Numbered from the stretch's first letter, positions 24,702 through 34,144 are shown. The stretch is DNA of 64,000 nt from Salipiger mangrovisoli (GCF_015223355.1 NZ_JADFFK010000009.1:1-64000); one strand, 5' to 3'. Translations and numbers: made by a program. Notes: generated by a model not told the origin, from the sequence alone.

Positions 24702-25478
24702 GTGCCACGCCCCCACCCGGCCCGCCGCGCGCGGGCGCATCTTATCCTGTCCTGCCTTGCCGCGCTTGCGCTGGCCGCCTGCGCGAGCCCCGATGAGGTG
24801 CCGCGCCTGTCGGATGTCGAGCTTGCCGACGGCGCGGGGCAGAGCGCCGCCCTGCCCTCGGAGGCCGAGCTTTCGGATGAGGGCGGCTTCCTCGACAGCC
24901 GCGAGACCCCGGCGCCCCGCGCGCAGGTCCAGCCGCAGGGCGGGCTGCTGGGCTGGCTCGGCGGGCAGGCGGCGGCCGTGAAAGCCGCCGGACCGGACGC
25001 GCGGCAGGTGCCCTTCGGCACCCCCCTGCCGCAGGGCGAGATCGCCCGGGTCTGCGGTGTGCCCGAGCGGCGACTGGGCCTGCCGGTGGCGCGATATCCC
25101 GAGAACCGGCGTGGCTACGTGCTCTATGACAGCCGCCCCGGCACCAGCGCGCCGCGCGCGCTCTACCTCACCGGCTTCGACGATGGCTGCGCAAGACAGG
25201 TGACCGGCGCGCTGGCGCTCTTCGGCGACCCCGAACTGCACGAGCAGCTGCGCTACGGGCTGGCCGGGCGCACCCTGCCGAGGGGCCGTGTCGATGGCGC
25301 CTATGAGACGGTGAAGGCCGAGGTCTGCGGCGTCGCGGCGGGGCGTCCCTGTGGCCGGGCCATGTCACGGCTTGCCCGCGACACGGCCTTTGTCAGCGTC
25401 TACCCCTCTTTCGGCAGCGCGTCCTACGTCAATCTTTTGCTGCACGACGGTCAGGTCATCGCCATCGAGCAGCACTGA
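24702..25478 (+). CDS. Hypothetical lipoprotein
   Basis: The 258-residue protein begins with a basic stretch, a hydrophobic helix and the lipobox LALAAC, so it is likely a lipidated envelope protein. The mature part starts with an acidic Ser/Asp-rich linker and has a C-terminal domain with five Cys and the segment GRGYVLYDSRPGTSAPRALY-like motifs (about 150-175); I do not recognise the family. GTG 24702 is chosen because GGAG stands seven bases ahead and because the signal peptide then begins properly. It follows dnaE by 144 bp and is convergent with slyX. Confidence 0.78.
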   Translation: MPRPHPARRARAHLILSCLAALALAACASPDEVPRLSDVELADGAGQSAALPSEAELSDEGGFLDSRETPAPRAQVQPQGGLLGWLGGQAAAVKAAGPDARQVPFGTPLPQGEIARVCGVPERRLGLPVARYPENRRGYVLYDSRPGTSAPRALYLTGFDDGCARQVTGALALFGDPELHEQLRYGLAGRTLPRGRVDGAYETVKAEVCGVAAGRPCGRAMSRLARDTAFVSVYPSFGSASYVNLLLHDGQVIAIEQH

Positions 25479-25494
25479 AGCCGCCAGCCCGCTG

Positions 25495-25532
25495 CGGACC
25501 GGCCTGCTGCGAACCGGCCCGAAGCCGGTCCG
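25495..25532. terminator. Bidirectional hairpin between lipoprotein gene and slyX
   Basis: CGGACCGGC (25495-25503) pairs perfectly with GCCGGTCCG (25524-25532). No long T-tract follows on either side, so strength is uncertain. It lies between two convergent genes, the expected place for a shared terminator. Confidence 0.5.
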
Positions 25533-25543
25533 GTGCCACCCTC

Positions 25544-25750
25544 TCAGTAATGCGGCGGGCGCTCGTCGCCGAAGACCACCCCGCCGCCGCCATCGCTCTC
25601 GCGCGCGGCCTCGCGTTCGAGCAGCAGGTTCACGCGGTGCTGGAGCAGGGCGATGTCCTTGTCCTGCCGGGCCACGGTCTCGGAGAGGTCATCCACCGCG
25701 CGCTGCAGGTGGGCGATGCGTTCCTGCAGGTCGTCGAGCTGTTCGGGCAT
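25544..25750 (-). CDS. slyX: SlyX-like small coiled-coil protein
   Basis: The 68-residue protein is almost entirely a coiled coil: LDDLQERIAHLQRAVDDL followed by ETVARQDKDIALLQHRVNLL, with the C-terminal DERPPHY tail that marks SlyX proteins. Their function is unknown; in enterobacteria slyX is merely near slyD. The start at 25750 has AAGGAG upstream. The longer frame adds residues without similarity. Confidence 0.85.
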   Translation of the reverse strand: MPEQLDDLQERIAHLQRAVDDLSETVARQDKDIALLQHRVNLLLEREAARESDGGGGVVFGDERPPHY

Positions 25751-25879
25751 GCGCGGCTCCTTGCCTCGGGACGAGGGATGCTGGCGGGGTCTGCCCTGCA
25801 AATAGGCGGCGCAGCGCGGCTTGTCCATGCCGGCAGCGGGGCGCGCCCCCGGAGTATGTCACCTGGAACAAGACGCCGA

Positions 25880-27625
25880 TCAGCCAGCGGCGGATTTGGC
25901 GGCGGGCGGCGCGGCGCCCGCCTCTGTCGGCGCTTCCAGCGCGTCGTCGCGCTGCGCGCGGTCAAGCTCCGCTTCGGCGGCATCGCTCTCGGGCTGGCTC
26001 TCCGCTTCCGCCGCTGGTGCCTCCTCGTCGTGGCGACCGGCGTCGGACAGGATGAACTCCGCCGCGCGCAGCGCCGCCGCCATGACCGGGGCGAGCGTGC
26101 CGCCGGCGGGCATCTCCGGGAAGATCGAGGCATCGCAGACCCGCAGCCGTGCCACCCCGCGCAGCCGCAGCCGCGCATCCAGCGGATCGAGCTCGTCGGG
26201 CCCCATGGCGCAGCTGCCCACGGCGTTGAAGGCCGAGCGGCTGTAGCGGCGGTAGAGATCGAGAATGTCGTCGTCGCTTCTCGCCCAGGCCGAGATCACC
26301 GTCTCGCCCTCGATGAACTCCGCCAGCGCCGGGCGCTGCGCCAGCCCGCGCAGTTTGCGCAGGGCGAGGATGGCGCGCAGCCGGTCGCGCTCGGAGGCAA
26401 GGTAGTTGGCCTCGATCCGCGGCGGCGTGTCGGGATCGGGCCCGGCGGCGAACACGTAGCCAGAGCTTTCGGGGCGCAGCACATGGGCGGTGAGCCGCAT
26501 GCCGGGTTCCGGCTCGAGCCCGCCGATCCCCGGCGCGACCTCGAGCGAATGCGCCGCCGCGGTGACCATGAGGTCGGGGCGCTCGGCGGTCTTTCCGGAC
26601 GCGATGAAGCCGACCAGCTCGGCCCCGCCCTGGCCGAGCGGCCCCGCGCCCGAGAGCAGGTAGCGCGCGACGGTCATCCAGAGCCGCGCGCCGGTATAGG
26701 CGCGGTTGTCGCTGTCGCGCCAGTGGCGCAGCCGCCAGTTGGTCGCCAGCACCAGGTGGTCGCGCAGCCCGCGGCCGATATTCGGACTGTGGTGCTTGGT
26801 CTCGATCCCGGCGCGGCGCAGCGCCATGCCGTCGCCGACGCCCGAGAGCATGAGGATCTTCGGCGTGATCACCGCCCCGGTACAGAGGATGACCTCGCCA
26901 CGGCAGCGGAACACGAGCTGCGCGGTGCCGCGCCGCCCCTCGACCCCATAGGCGCGGCCCTCGTCGATCAGCACCCGGTCCACCCGCACGCCGGTCTCGA
27001 TGCGCAGGTTCGGACGGCTCTTCGCCGCCCGCACGAAGGCGGTCCAGGCGGTCACCCGGCGGCCCTTGTCGTCGATCATCCAGGTGGCGGGGCCCAGGCC
27101 CTCGGGGTCGGCTTCGTTGAAATCGGCGCGCAGCCGCCAGCCGGACTCCGCCCCGGCCCGCAGCACCGCCTGCATCAGCGGTCGCAGCGGACCGGCCCGG
27201 CGCAGCGCGCGGGCACCAAAGGCGTGATGCTCGATCAGGCGCAGCACCCGCGCCATCTCGGGCCAGTCCCAGTCGGCGCTGCCGGTGACACGCGCCATAT
27301 GCGTCCAGTCCGCCTCGCCGCCGCGCAGCCAGAGCATCGCCCCCACCGCGCTGCTGCCACCGGGCATCCGGCCGCGCAGCCAGCGTTCCGCCGGACCTCG
27401 CGGTCCCGGCTCGACGTGGTAGCCGTAGACCCGCGTCGGATCGCGCAGCAGCCAGGGCTGCGCCTGCGGCACGCGGCTGGCCCAATGCCCGCCCGCGCCC
27501 CGGCCTTCCTCGAGCAGCAGCACCCGCGTGTCGGGGTCCGAAGAAAGCCGTTCGGCCAGAACGCTGCCTGCCGCCCCCGCGCCGACGATGATGTAGTCGA
27601 AGTCCCCCGCCTGCGCGTCGGTCAT
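25880..27625 (-). CDS. GMC-fold flavoprotein with altered catalytic residues
   Basis: The 581-residue protein has the GMC oxidoreductase fold: FAD-binding DYIIVGAGAAGSVLAERLS near the N-terminus, MPGGSSAVGAMLWLRG, ILCTGAVITPKILMLSG and the C-terminal RVCDASIFPEMPAGGTLAP. The block that normally reads HPVGTCRMG, whose His is catalytic, is NAVGSCAMG here, and the second catalytic position (T-N-A-P) reads T-L-A-P. Canonical alcohol oxidation is therefore doubtful. A Glu/Ala-rich tail of about 45 residues follows the domain. Start 27625 or 27646 are both possible. The Lrp-type regulator gene is 73 bp upstream on the same strand. Confidence 0.85.
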   Translation of the reverse strand: MTDAQAGDFDYIIVGAGAAGSVLAERLSSDPDTRVLLLEEGRGAGGHWASRVPQAQPWLLRDPTRVYGYHVEPGPRGPAERWLRGRMPGGSSAVGAMLWLRGGEADWTHMARVTGSADWDWPEMARVLRLIEHHAFGARALRRAGPLRPLMQAVLRAGAESGWRLRADFNEADPEGLGPATWMIDDKGRRVTAWTAFVRAAKSRPNLRIETGVRVDRVLIDEGRAYGVEGRRGTAQLVFRCRGEVILCTGAVITPKILMLSGVGDGMALRRAGIETKHHSPNIGRGLRDHLVLATNWRLRHWRDSDNRAYTGARLWMTVARYLLSGAGPLGQGGAELVGFIASGKTAERPDLMVTAAAHSLEVAPGIGGLEPEPGMRLTAHVLRPESSGYVFAAGPDPDTPPRIEANYLASERDRLRAILALRKLRGLAQRPALAEFIEGETVISAWARSDDDILDLYRRYSRSAFNAVGSCAMGPDELDPLDARLRLRGVARLRVCDASIFPEMPAGGTLAPVMAAALRAAEFILSDAGRHDEEAPAAEAESQPESDAAEAELDRAQRDDALEAPTEAGAAPPAAKSAAG

Positions 27626-27698
27626 ATTCCCGTCAAAGTCTCCCATCCGCTCCGACGCTCCCCGCAAGCTGGCCGGTCACCGCTCGAATCGGGCCCGC

Positions 27699-28151
27699 TC
27701 AGGCTCTGTCGTCCTTCGGCGAGCCCATCACCACGTAGGAGGTTATGGCGCTCACCTGCGGCAACGTGCCAAGCACCTCGGTGTGGAACTGCTTGTAAGC
27801 GGCCAGATCGGTCACCTCTATACGAAGCAGGTATTCCACGTTCCCGGTAATATTGTGGCACTCCTTCACCTCGGGGGCGCGGGTGATCGCCCGCTCGAAG
27901 GCCTGCTGCGCCTCCTTGGTGTGCACGCCGAGCCCCACGGTGACATAGGCGGTGAAGCCGATGCCGGTCTTCTCCGGACTGAGCACCGCGCGGTAGCCGC
28001 GGATGACCCCGGTCTTCTCCAGCGCCGCGACACGGCGCAGACAGGCCGAGGCCGAAAGCCCGACACGCTCGGCAAGGGCAAGGTTGCTGATCCGGCCCTC
28101 GCGCGCAAGAACGCGCAATATCCGGTCGTCGATGTAATCAATATCGCTCAT
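27699..28151 (-). CDS. Lrp/AsnC family transcriptional regulator
   Basis: The 150-residue protein has the N-terminal helix-turn-helix (IDDRILRVLAREGRISNLALAERVGLSAS region, about 6-34) with RRVAALEKTGVIRGYRAVL, then the RAM ligand-binding domain (about 70-145) with the ITGNVEYLLRIEVTDL strand. It is divergent from the LysE exporter gene across a 73-bp AT-rich spacer containing ATTGCAAT, the type of sequence Lrp proteins bend. The classic arrangement is amino-acid-dependent activation of the neighbouring exporter. Confidence 0.92.
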   Translation of the reverse strand: MSDIDYIDDRILRVLAREGRISNLALAERVGLSASACLRRVAALEKTGVIRGYRAVLSPEKTGIGFTAYVTVGLGVHTKEAQQAFERAITRAPEVKECHNITGNVEYLLRIEVTDLAAYKQFHTEVLGTLPQVSAITSYVVMGSPKDDRA

Positions 28152-28224
28152 AAATTGCGATCAAAGCCGTAAATCGCCGAAAATTGCAATCTTTCTCCGC
28201 GCAAAACGCGGCATTTGGGGTGTC

Positions 28225-28818
28225 ATGACACAGGATCTCTTCCTCGCGCTGGCGACCTTCGCCTTTGTCACGGTGATCTCGCCGGGGCCGAACAACCTCA
28301 TGCTTCTCGCCTCGGGCGCCAACTTCGGCCTCGCGCGGACGGTGCCGCACATGCTGGGCGTGGCGCTGGGGTTCCCGGCCATGGTGCTGCTGGTGGGCAT
28401 GGGCGCGATGCGCGTCTTCGAGGCCTACCCCGCGGTACGCGGCGCGCTGACGGTGCTGTCGGTGCTCTACATGCTGTGGCTCGCCTGGAAGATCGCCCAT
28501 GCCGCCGCGCCGGGCGAGGCGCAAGCAGGCGCGCGCCCGATGAGCTTCCTGCAGGCGGCGGCCTTCCAGTGGGTGAACCCCAAGGCCTGGTCAATGGCGC
28601 TCGGAGCGATCACGCTCTACGCGGTCAGCCGCGATCTGCCCGCCGTCCTGATGGTCTCGGCCACCTATGTGGCGATGGGGGCGATCTCGACGACCACCTG
28701 GACCGTGCTCGGCGGCAGCCTGCGCCGGGTGCTCACCAATCCAGCCCGCCTGCGCCTCTTCAACTGGAGCATGGCGGCGCTGCTCATCGCCTCGATGCTG
28801 CCGGTGATGCTGGGCTGA
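28225..28818 (+). CDS. LysE/RhtB family amino-acid exporter
   Basis: The 197-residue inner-membrane protein has about six hydrophobic helices and the N-terminal family signature SPGPNNLM near residue 20, followed by GANFGLARTVPHMLGVALGF. LysE/RhtB proteins export amino acids or related compounds. The start at 28225 is the first ATG in the divergent region. Regulation by the adjacent Lrp-type protein is likely. The substrate cannot be read from the sequence. Confidence 0.9.
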   Translation: MTQDLFLALATFAFVTVISPGPNNLMLLASGANFGLARTVPHMLGVALGFPAMVLLVGMGAMRVFEAYPAVRGALTVLSVLYMLWLAWKIAHAAAPGEAQAGARPMSFLQAAAFQWVNPKAWSMALGAITLYAVSRDLPAVLMVSATYVAMGAISTTTWTVLGGSLRRVLTNPARLRLFNWSMAALLIASMLPVMLG

Positions 28819-28920
28819 GGCCCCGTCCACGCCCGGCGCGGCGAGGGCAATCGAGCTTGCTTTGTTGCATCCGCGCGGCATCAGGGCCATATAGGCCGCG
28901 ACCAACAAGAGTGCCCGAGC

Positions 28921-29883
28921 ATGACGCATTATCTCGACTTTGAAAAACCCCTCGCCGAGATCGAAGGCAAGGCGGAAGAACTGCGCGCCCTGGCGCGGAA
29001 GAACGAAGAGATGCATGTGGAGGACGAGGCGGCCGCGCTCGACCGCAAGGCGGAGGATCTGCTCAAGGATCTCTACAAGAAGCTGACGCCCTGGCGGAAG
29101 TGCCAGGTGGCGCGGCATCCCGACCGTCCCCACTGCAAGGATTACATCGAAGCCCTGTTCACCGAGTACACGCCGCTCGCCGGCGATCGCGGCTTTGCCG
29201 ACGACCACGCGGTGATGGGCGGGCTTGCCCGGTTCAACGACCGCCCTGTGGTGGTGATCGGCCACGAGAAGGGCAATGACACCCAGTCGCGCATCGAGCG
29301 CAACTTCGGCATGGCCCGGCCCGAGGGTTACCGCAAGGCGATCCGCCTGATGGAGATGGCCGACAAGTTCGGCCTGCCGGTGATCACCCTCGTCGACACG
29401 CCCGGCGCCTATCCGGGCAAGGGCGCGGAAGAGCGCGGCCAGTCCGAGGCGATTGCCCGCTCGACCGAGAAATGCCTGCAGATCGGCGTGCCGCTGGTCA
29501 CCGTGATCATCGGCGAAGGCGGCTCCGGCGGCGCCGTGGCCTTTGCCACCGCCAACCGTGTCGCGATGCTGGAACATTCGGTCTACTCGGTGATCTCGCC
29601 CGAGGGCTGCGCCTCGATCCTGTGGAAGGACGCCGAGAAGATGCGCGAGGCCGCCGAGGCGCTGCGCCTGACCGCGCAGGACCTGCTGAAGCTCGGCGTC
29701 GCCGACAAGGTGATCCCCGAGCCGCTCGGCGGCGCGCACCGCGCGCGCGAGGAGGCCATCGCGGCAGTCGGCACCAACATCGCCGCGCTGTTGCAGGAAA
29801 TGGATGGCATGAAGCCCGCCGAGCTGGTCAAGGCGCGCCGCCAGAAGTTCCTGGCGATGGGGTCGAAGGGCCTCGCCGCCTAA
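28921..29883 (+). CDS. accA: Acetyl-CoA carboxylase carboxyltransferase subunit alpha
   Basis: AccA and AccD form the carboxyltransferase that makes malonyl-CoA, the first step of fatty-acid synthesis. The 320 residues begin with the conserved [19 protein letters not shown] helix and contain [19 protein letters not shown] and [20 protein letters not shown], the carboxyltransferase core and oxyanion glycines. Length and start fit the family exactly. A strong hairpin follows at 29904-29947. As usual, accA is not next to accD. Confidence 0.97.
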   Translation: MTHYLDFEKPLAEIEGKAEELRALARKNEEMHVEDEAAALDRKAEDLLKDLYKKLTPWRKCQVARHPDRPHCKDYIEALFTEYTPLAGDRGFADDHAVMGGLARFNDRPVVVIGHEKGNDTQSRIERNFGMARPEGYRKAIRLMEMADKFGLPVITLVDTPGAYPGKGAEERGQSEAIARSTEKCLQIGVPLVTVIIGEGGSGGAVAFATANRVAMLEHSVYSVISPEGCASILWKDAEKMREAAEALRLTAQDLLKLGVADKVIPEPLGGAHRAREEAIAAVGTNIAALLQEMDGMKPAELVKARRQKFLAMGSKGLAA

Positions 29884-29903
29884 GCTTCATCCCGGCACCT
29901 GAC

Positions 29904-29947
29904 AAGAAGCCCCGGAGCGCGGTCGCCACCGCATTCCGGGGCTTCTT
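29904..29947 (+). terminator. Terminator of accA
   Basis: Perfect 13-bp arms AAGAAGCCCCGGA / TCCGGGGCTTCTT surround an 18-base loop, starting 21 bp after the accA stop. The 3' arm ends TTCTTCAT, a weak T-rich tail. Confidence 0.75.
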
Positions 29948-29949
29948 CA

Positions 29950-30761
29950 TGTTCCGGCGAAAGTTGAGGACCATCGCGCACAGAATTGGAATTGCGCGTT
30001 TAATTTACCCCTAGGGGTCAGTTTGTTTTCGCATCACGTGAAGAATTGCCAGCCCGCGCGGGGTGCCATCTTTCCGTCAAGGCTGCCCCAAAAGGGGATG
30101 CCTCGCTTATACCCGCCCCGCCAATATTAACTAAATTGAAACTTTATGGCCGGAATGGGAATATTTATTCAAACCCTGTTCCGCCTTGTCCCGCGCAAGA
30201 CCCGCGTCCCGGCACAAATCTGCAAAGTGCCCCGCCTCTTGCGCCCCCGAGGCTCGCCCGCGAGCCTGCGCACCCGCGCGCCCTCATCGGCGTATTTCCG
30301 AAGATTTTCAAACAATTTCAATGATCCCTGAGGAGCACCTCTCAATTCACCTTCGGATGGCGCGATCAGCGGGTGGGGATTTTGACGACATCTGGGCCTG
30401 CCTTGATGGATGATTGTCAGCTGACAATTTCCTGACCGCCCACGAGATTCCCCGACTCCGCCGCGCGCGCAGAAAGAAATCTGCCTCACAATCTCCAAAA
30501 TCCGCGGCATCCGCCCCAATTGGAGCTTCATGCTTTCTCAATATTTTCGAAGTTCTCAATTTTGCCCAATCGCCCTCGGGAAAATGCGGGTCCCTCGGGC
30601 CGGAACCGCCCTCGACAGGCCACGCTCAAAGCCTGAGCGGCCACGTTCTTCGGCATGCAAGTGATTGCCAGAGAGTCGTTTTTTCCGCCCGCTTCATCCA
30701 AAACCTCATCCGCCGCGTGGCGGCGGGACCCCCGCCGCCGCGGCGCAGGGCGCACCCGCCC
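29950..30761. other. Long intergenic region without a recognisable gene
   Basis: About 810 bases contain only short frames without similarity or ribosome-binding sites. The left half is AT-richer (around 30120-30180), possibly a promoter region of an unrecognised small RNA. GCGTATTTCCGAAG at 30291-30304 looks like a decayed copy of the dispersed element. GC-rich hairpins occur near 30715-30765. Confidence 0.4.
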
Positions 30762-31664
30762 TTATATTGCCGCATCCCGCGCCGCCTGCCGCAAGCGCGC
30801 CCCGACGGATTCAATGCCGCGGTCCGCCGCCTTGGGAATGATGCGGTAACCGGCGTTGACGAAGCAGAAGAGAGCAAAGCCCAGCAGGCCAAGGCAAAGC
30901 ATCCCGACCAGCACCCGCCCGTAGACCTGCCCCTGCAACCAGTCGAAGGCGGAGCCCAGCCCGCCGGCTTCGGAAGCATTGGCCTGCAGGGCCGCATAGC
31001 ACACGAGCATACCGATGATGCCGATCACCACGCCCTGCGCCGCAAGCCCGGCCTTCAGCGCGCCGTTCATATGGGTCGTGACGCTGTTGGCGCGCAGGTG
31101 ATCGCGGTATTCCTCGGTCAGCGCCTTGTGCAGGTAATAGCCCCCTGCCCCGATGGTCAGCAGCCCCGCGACGCCCACGGCGAGCTGCCCGCCGGGATTT
31201 TGCAGAACCGTGTCGAGCATCTGCCGCCCGCTGCTGCCGCCGCTGCGCCCGATCAGCAGGGTCACCGCAAGACCGCCGATGCCGAGGTGCGCTGCGCCGG
31301 TGACGAGCATCCCCACCCGCGCAACGAGGCCCTTGGCGCCCCGACCATAGGCCTCGAGATCCCAGATGCAGTCGACCAGCCGCCAGATTGCATAGGCAAA
31401 CATGCCAAGCGCAATGAGCACGATCACCGCCGTACCCCAGCCGCCTTGCAGGCTCTGCATCGCCTCCGAGGTGCCCTCGGCCTGCCCGCCGTGCAGGATC
31501 GACCAGAGCGAGACCCCGGCGACGACCAGATAGACCAGCCCGCGCCCCGCATAGCCAGCGCGCATGATCGGGATCGACCAGGCGAAATCCTCGGGATTCA
31601 CATCCTCGAGCCGGCGGGCGCGGCGCGAGCCGGGATTGAGCGATAGCGAGTCGGCAAGGGACAT
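30762..31664 (-). CDS. DUF1206 family membrane protein
   Basis: The 300-residue protein has six hydrophobic helices in three similar pairs, each starting with a G-x-x-x-x-G/A-rich helix (RAGYAGRGLVYLVVAG, RVGMLVTGAAHLGIGG, KAGLAAQGVVIGIIG). That internal triplication is the DUF1206 hallmark. It is an inner-membrane protein of unknown function. The start at 31664 is the first Met of the conserved part. The GntR gene lies 75 bp upstream on the same strand. Confidence 0.88.
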   Translation of the reverse strand: MSLADSLSLNPGSRRARRLEDVNPEDFAWSIPIMRAGYAGRGLVYLVVAGVSLWSILHGGQAEGTSEAMQSLQGGWGTAVIVLIALGMFAYAIWRLVDCIWDLEAYGRGAKGLVARVGMLVTGAAHLGIGGLAVTLLIGRSGGSSGRQMLDTVLQNPGGQLAVGVAGLLTIGAGGYYLHKALTEEYRDHLRANSVTTHMNGALKAGLAAQGVVIGIIGMLVCYAALQANASEAGGLGSAFDWLQGQVYGRVLVGMLCLGLLGFALFCFVNAGYRIIPKAADRGIESVGARLRQAARDAAI

Positions 31665-31739
31665 GGCGGGCCTCCGGGGCTGGCTGAGAGATATCCCCTC
31701 AATGCCCCTGCCCCCGTCCCGGTTCCCCGCGGGTCTGTG

Positions 31740-32393
31740 TCAGGCGGCGAGCATCCGCAGCCCCTGGGTAACGTCCGACCGCACCGCAAGGCGCAGCCCC
31801 GGCTCGTCCCCGGCCTTCAGTGCCGCGATGATCAACCGGTGATATTGCGGCGCCTCGGTGCGGCGCAGCCGGCCGTAGAGCTTGCGCATGGTAGGCCCGA
31901 GCTGCAGCCAGACGGTTTCGGTCATCGCCAGCATCGCGGGCGCCTGCGCGCGCAGGTAAAGCGTGCGGTGGAACTCGAGGTTGGTGCGGATGTAACCCAC
32001 CGCGTCGCGCGCCTGGATCATCTCGGAAATGGTGCCGTTGATCGTCTGGAGCCGGTCGATCAGCGCCATGTGCGCCCGCGGCAGCGCGCGCGAGGCCAGC
32101 TCGACCTCGATCAGCGCGCGCAGCGCCGCCAGCTCCTCGATCCGCTCGTTTGACAACTCCGGCGTCGACGCCCGGCCCGAGGACGACATGGAAAGCGCGC
32201 CCTCGGCCACGAGACGGTTGATCGCCTCGCGCGCGGGGGTCATCGAGACATCGAATTCTCGGCCGATGCCGCGCAGGGTCAGCGACTCGCCGGGCGCGAT
32301 CTGGCCCAGCATGATGCGCTGGCGCAGCCCGCGGTAGACGCGTTCATGGGCGGAAACGGCAATTTCGGACGGGCGGGGCTGGGGCTGGATCAT
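31740..32393 (-). CDS. GntR family regulator with FCD-type domain
   Basis: The 217-residue protein has an N-terminal winged helix (about 14-75; SAHERVYRGLRQRIMLGQ, then FDVSMTPAREAINRLVAEGAL) and a C-terminal helical FCD-type ligand domain (about 85-210; ELAALRALIEVELASRAL, FHRTLYLRA). Such regulators usually repress carboxylate or sugar-acid pathways. ATG 32393 starts a few residues before the DNA-binding domain. No catabolic genes flank it, so its target is unclear. Confidence 0.88.
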   Translation of the reverse strand: MIQPQPRPSEIAVSAHERVYRGLRQRIMLGQIAPGESLTLRGIGREFDVSMTPAREAINRLVAEGALSMSSSGRASTPELSNERIEELAALRALIEVELASRALPRAHMALIDRLQTINGTISEMIQARDAVGYIRTNLEFHRTLYLRAQAPAMLAMTETVWLQLGPTMRKLYGRLRRTEAPQYHRLIIAALKAGDEPGLRLAVRSDVTQGLRMLAA

Positions 32394-32427
32394 GATCCGC
32401 GCAATCTGAAATGCCGCGGCGCTGGCG

Positions 32428-33120
32428 TCAATCGCCGAAACGGAAGCGGTGCAGCGAGGCCCCCTCGTCCCGCAGCCAGCGCCGCGCCGGGCGCCAGTCG
32501 CCATAGAGCCGCTCGACCACCGCCCAGAAATCCGGGGAGTGGTTCATCTCGGCCAGATGCGCCACCTCATGCGCGGCGACATAGTCGAGCACCTGCGGCG
32601 GCGCCATCACCAGCCGCCAGGAGTACATCAGCCCGCCCTCGGCGGTGCAGGATCCCCAGCGCGAGCGGGTGTCGCGCAGCGTCAGGCGGCTGTAGGGCAG
32701 CCCGAGCGCGGCGGAATGGCGGTCCGAGGCCTCGGCCAGGCGGTTGCGCGCCTCGGCGCGCAGCCAGCCCATCAGCCGGGCCGGAACCTGCCCGGGTGCG
32801 CCGGGCACCTCGAGCCCGCCCTCGACACACCTGACGTTGCGCCCCTGCCCGCTGCGGACCTCGTGCAGCCGGCCCTCGAAGGGCAGGCGCGCACCTACGG
32901 CCACCGGCACATCCGCGCCGCGGCTTTCGAGATGCCCGCGCAGCCAGCCTTCCTTCTCGCGCAGGAAGCCGATCGCCTCCGCCTCGGGCAACCGGCGCGG
33001 CAATGTCAGGGTCACCCGGCCGTCGAGTTGCGACAGCCGCAACGACAGCCGCCGGGCCTGCGCCGAGCGGCGCAGCGTGACCGAGATCGGCGGGTTGCCG
33101 GGAAGGGTGATCTGCCCCAT
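32428..33120 (-). CDS. YgjP-like (DUF45) zinc metallopeptidase-type protein
   Basis: The 230-residue protein belongs to the YgjP/DUF45 family: N-terminal RRSAQARRLSLRLSQLDGRV, central TLRDTRSRWGSC, and the zinc motif HEVAHLAEMNHSPDFW (about 183-198) with HExxH plus a downstream His. The fold is that of WSS1/SprT-like proteases; the substrate is not known. GAGG eight bases upstream supports the start at 33120. It may be co-transcribed with the GntR gene 34 bp downstream. Confidence 0.9.
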   Translation of the reverse strand: MGQITLPGNPPISVTLRRSAQARRLSLRLSQLDGRVTLTLPRRLPEAEAIGFLREKEGWLRGHLESRGADVPVAVGARLPFEGRLHEVRSGQGRNVRCVEGGLEVPGAPGQVPARLMGWLRAEARNRLAEASDRHSAALGLPYSRLTLRDTRSRWGSCTAEGGLMYSWRLVMAPPQVLDYVAAHEVAHLAEMNHSPDFWAVVERLYGDWRPARRWLRDEGASLHRFRFGD

Positions 33121-33225
33121 ATCTGCGCCTCTAGACTGCATCGGCCAAAAGTTTTGACACTGCCCTTGTGTTATGGCAGAGGCTGCAGATTGTCGACCGT
33201 ACAAGCCAGCTGAAGGGGACCACCC

Positions 33226-33543
33226 ATGCCCAAAGAAGAATGGGGCACGAAGCGCGTCTGCCCGACCACCGGGAAGCGTTTCTACGACCTGAACAAGGAT
33301 CCGATCGTCTCGCCGTACACCGGCGAGGTGCTGCAACTCGACACCGGCAAGCGCACCATGCTGTCGGCCGACCAGGCAGATGGCGCTCCGCGCCGTGCCC
33401 AGACCGACACTTCGGATGACGTCGATCTGCTGGATGATGATGTCGAGGTCGAACTGGATGACGATGATGTTCTCGACGATGACGAGGACGACAACGTCTC
33501 GCTCGACGAGATCACCGACGTTCCCGGGGATGACGACGAGTAA
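33226..33543 (+). CDS. TIGR02300 'FYDLN' acidic protein
   Basis: The 105-residue protein starts with a conserved domain (WGTKRVCPTTGKRFYDLNKD, then PIVSPYTGE) defining the TIGR02300 family of alphaproteobacteria. It ends in about 45 residues that are mostly Asp and Glu (for example DDDVEVELDDDD). Function unknown; the Cys-containing head and very acidic tail suggest a nucleic-acid- or protein-binding partner role. AAGGGGA lies ahead of the ATG. Confidence 0.92.
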   Translation: MPKEEWGTKRVCPTTGKRFYDLNKDPIVSPYTGEVLQLDTGKRTMLSADQADGAPRRAQTDTSDDVDLLDDDVEVELDDDDVLDDDEDDNVSLDEITDVPGDDDE

Positions 33544-33558
33544 GCTTAGAAGTTTTTT

Positions 33559-33596
33559 CTGCGGGCGGTCATTTTTTCGCTTGAACCCGCCCGCAG
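33559..33596 (+). terminator. Hairpin after the FYDLN gene
   Basis: CTGCGGGCGG (33559-33568) pairs with CCGCCCGCAG (33587-33596) across a loop containing T6. No T-tract follows the stem, so it may be only partly effective. It lies 16 bp after the stop. Confidence 0.45.
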
Positions 33597-33708
33597 CATC
33601 CCATAGATCACGCCGCACAGCGCCGGAGACGGCGCGGCGGACACCGCTCCGGACCGAAGCCGAAACGCTCTGAAGAGCGAGGCGGACAAGGCAAAGAGCA
33701 CCGCGATT

Positions 33709-33784
<76 letters not shown>

Positions 33785-34144
33785 ATCACCCTTTTAAAAA
33801 CGCCAGACAGTTCTGCCTTTCTTGTCAGGGGATTTGCCTCTGTCACGCAGACCGGTGCTGTTTTCCCTACGGAAATCCGTGCTCTGCTGGCTTCCTGTAC
33901 CACCCACCTATGCCACCACAACGGCCAATACGACCCGCCTTGGCCGTCCCTTGGGCTTCATATCACCCACGCGTAGCGCGATTTCGCAAGTTCCGAACGT
34001 CGCCAAAGGACGTGCGCGCCGCCCGACACAACCTTCGGCCTTAGCCACAGGCTCGGCCAGCGGGCCTCCGCGACGCACGCCAGAAAAGATTGCTCATGGC
34101 CAAGGTCTACTTGCGGAGGTTGAATCCATGACAATTGCCCGAAA
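33785..34144. other. Non-coding region downstream of tRNA-Ala
   Basis: About 360 bases show no open frame with a ribosome-binding site or recognisable product. CCCTTTTAAAA directly after the tRNA may end its transcript. Given the transposase-like scrap that follows, the segment may be decayed mobile DNA. Confidence 0.4.

Noticed and set aside
22392-25241. A 949-codon minus-strand frame
   Set aside because: Shadow of dnaE and the lipoprotein gene; composition is that of an antisense frame.
30046-30324. A 92-codon frame after accA
   Set aside because: Pro/Arg-rich, no ribosome-binding site, no similarity; most likely chance.
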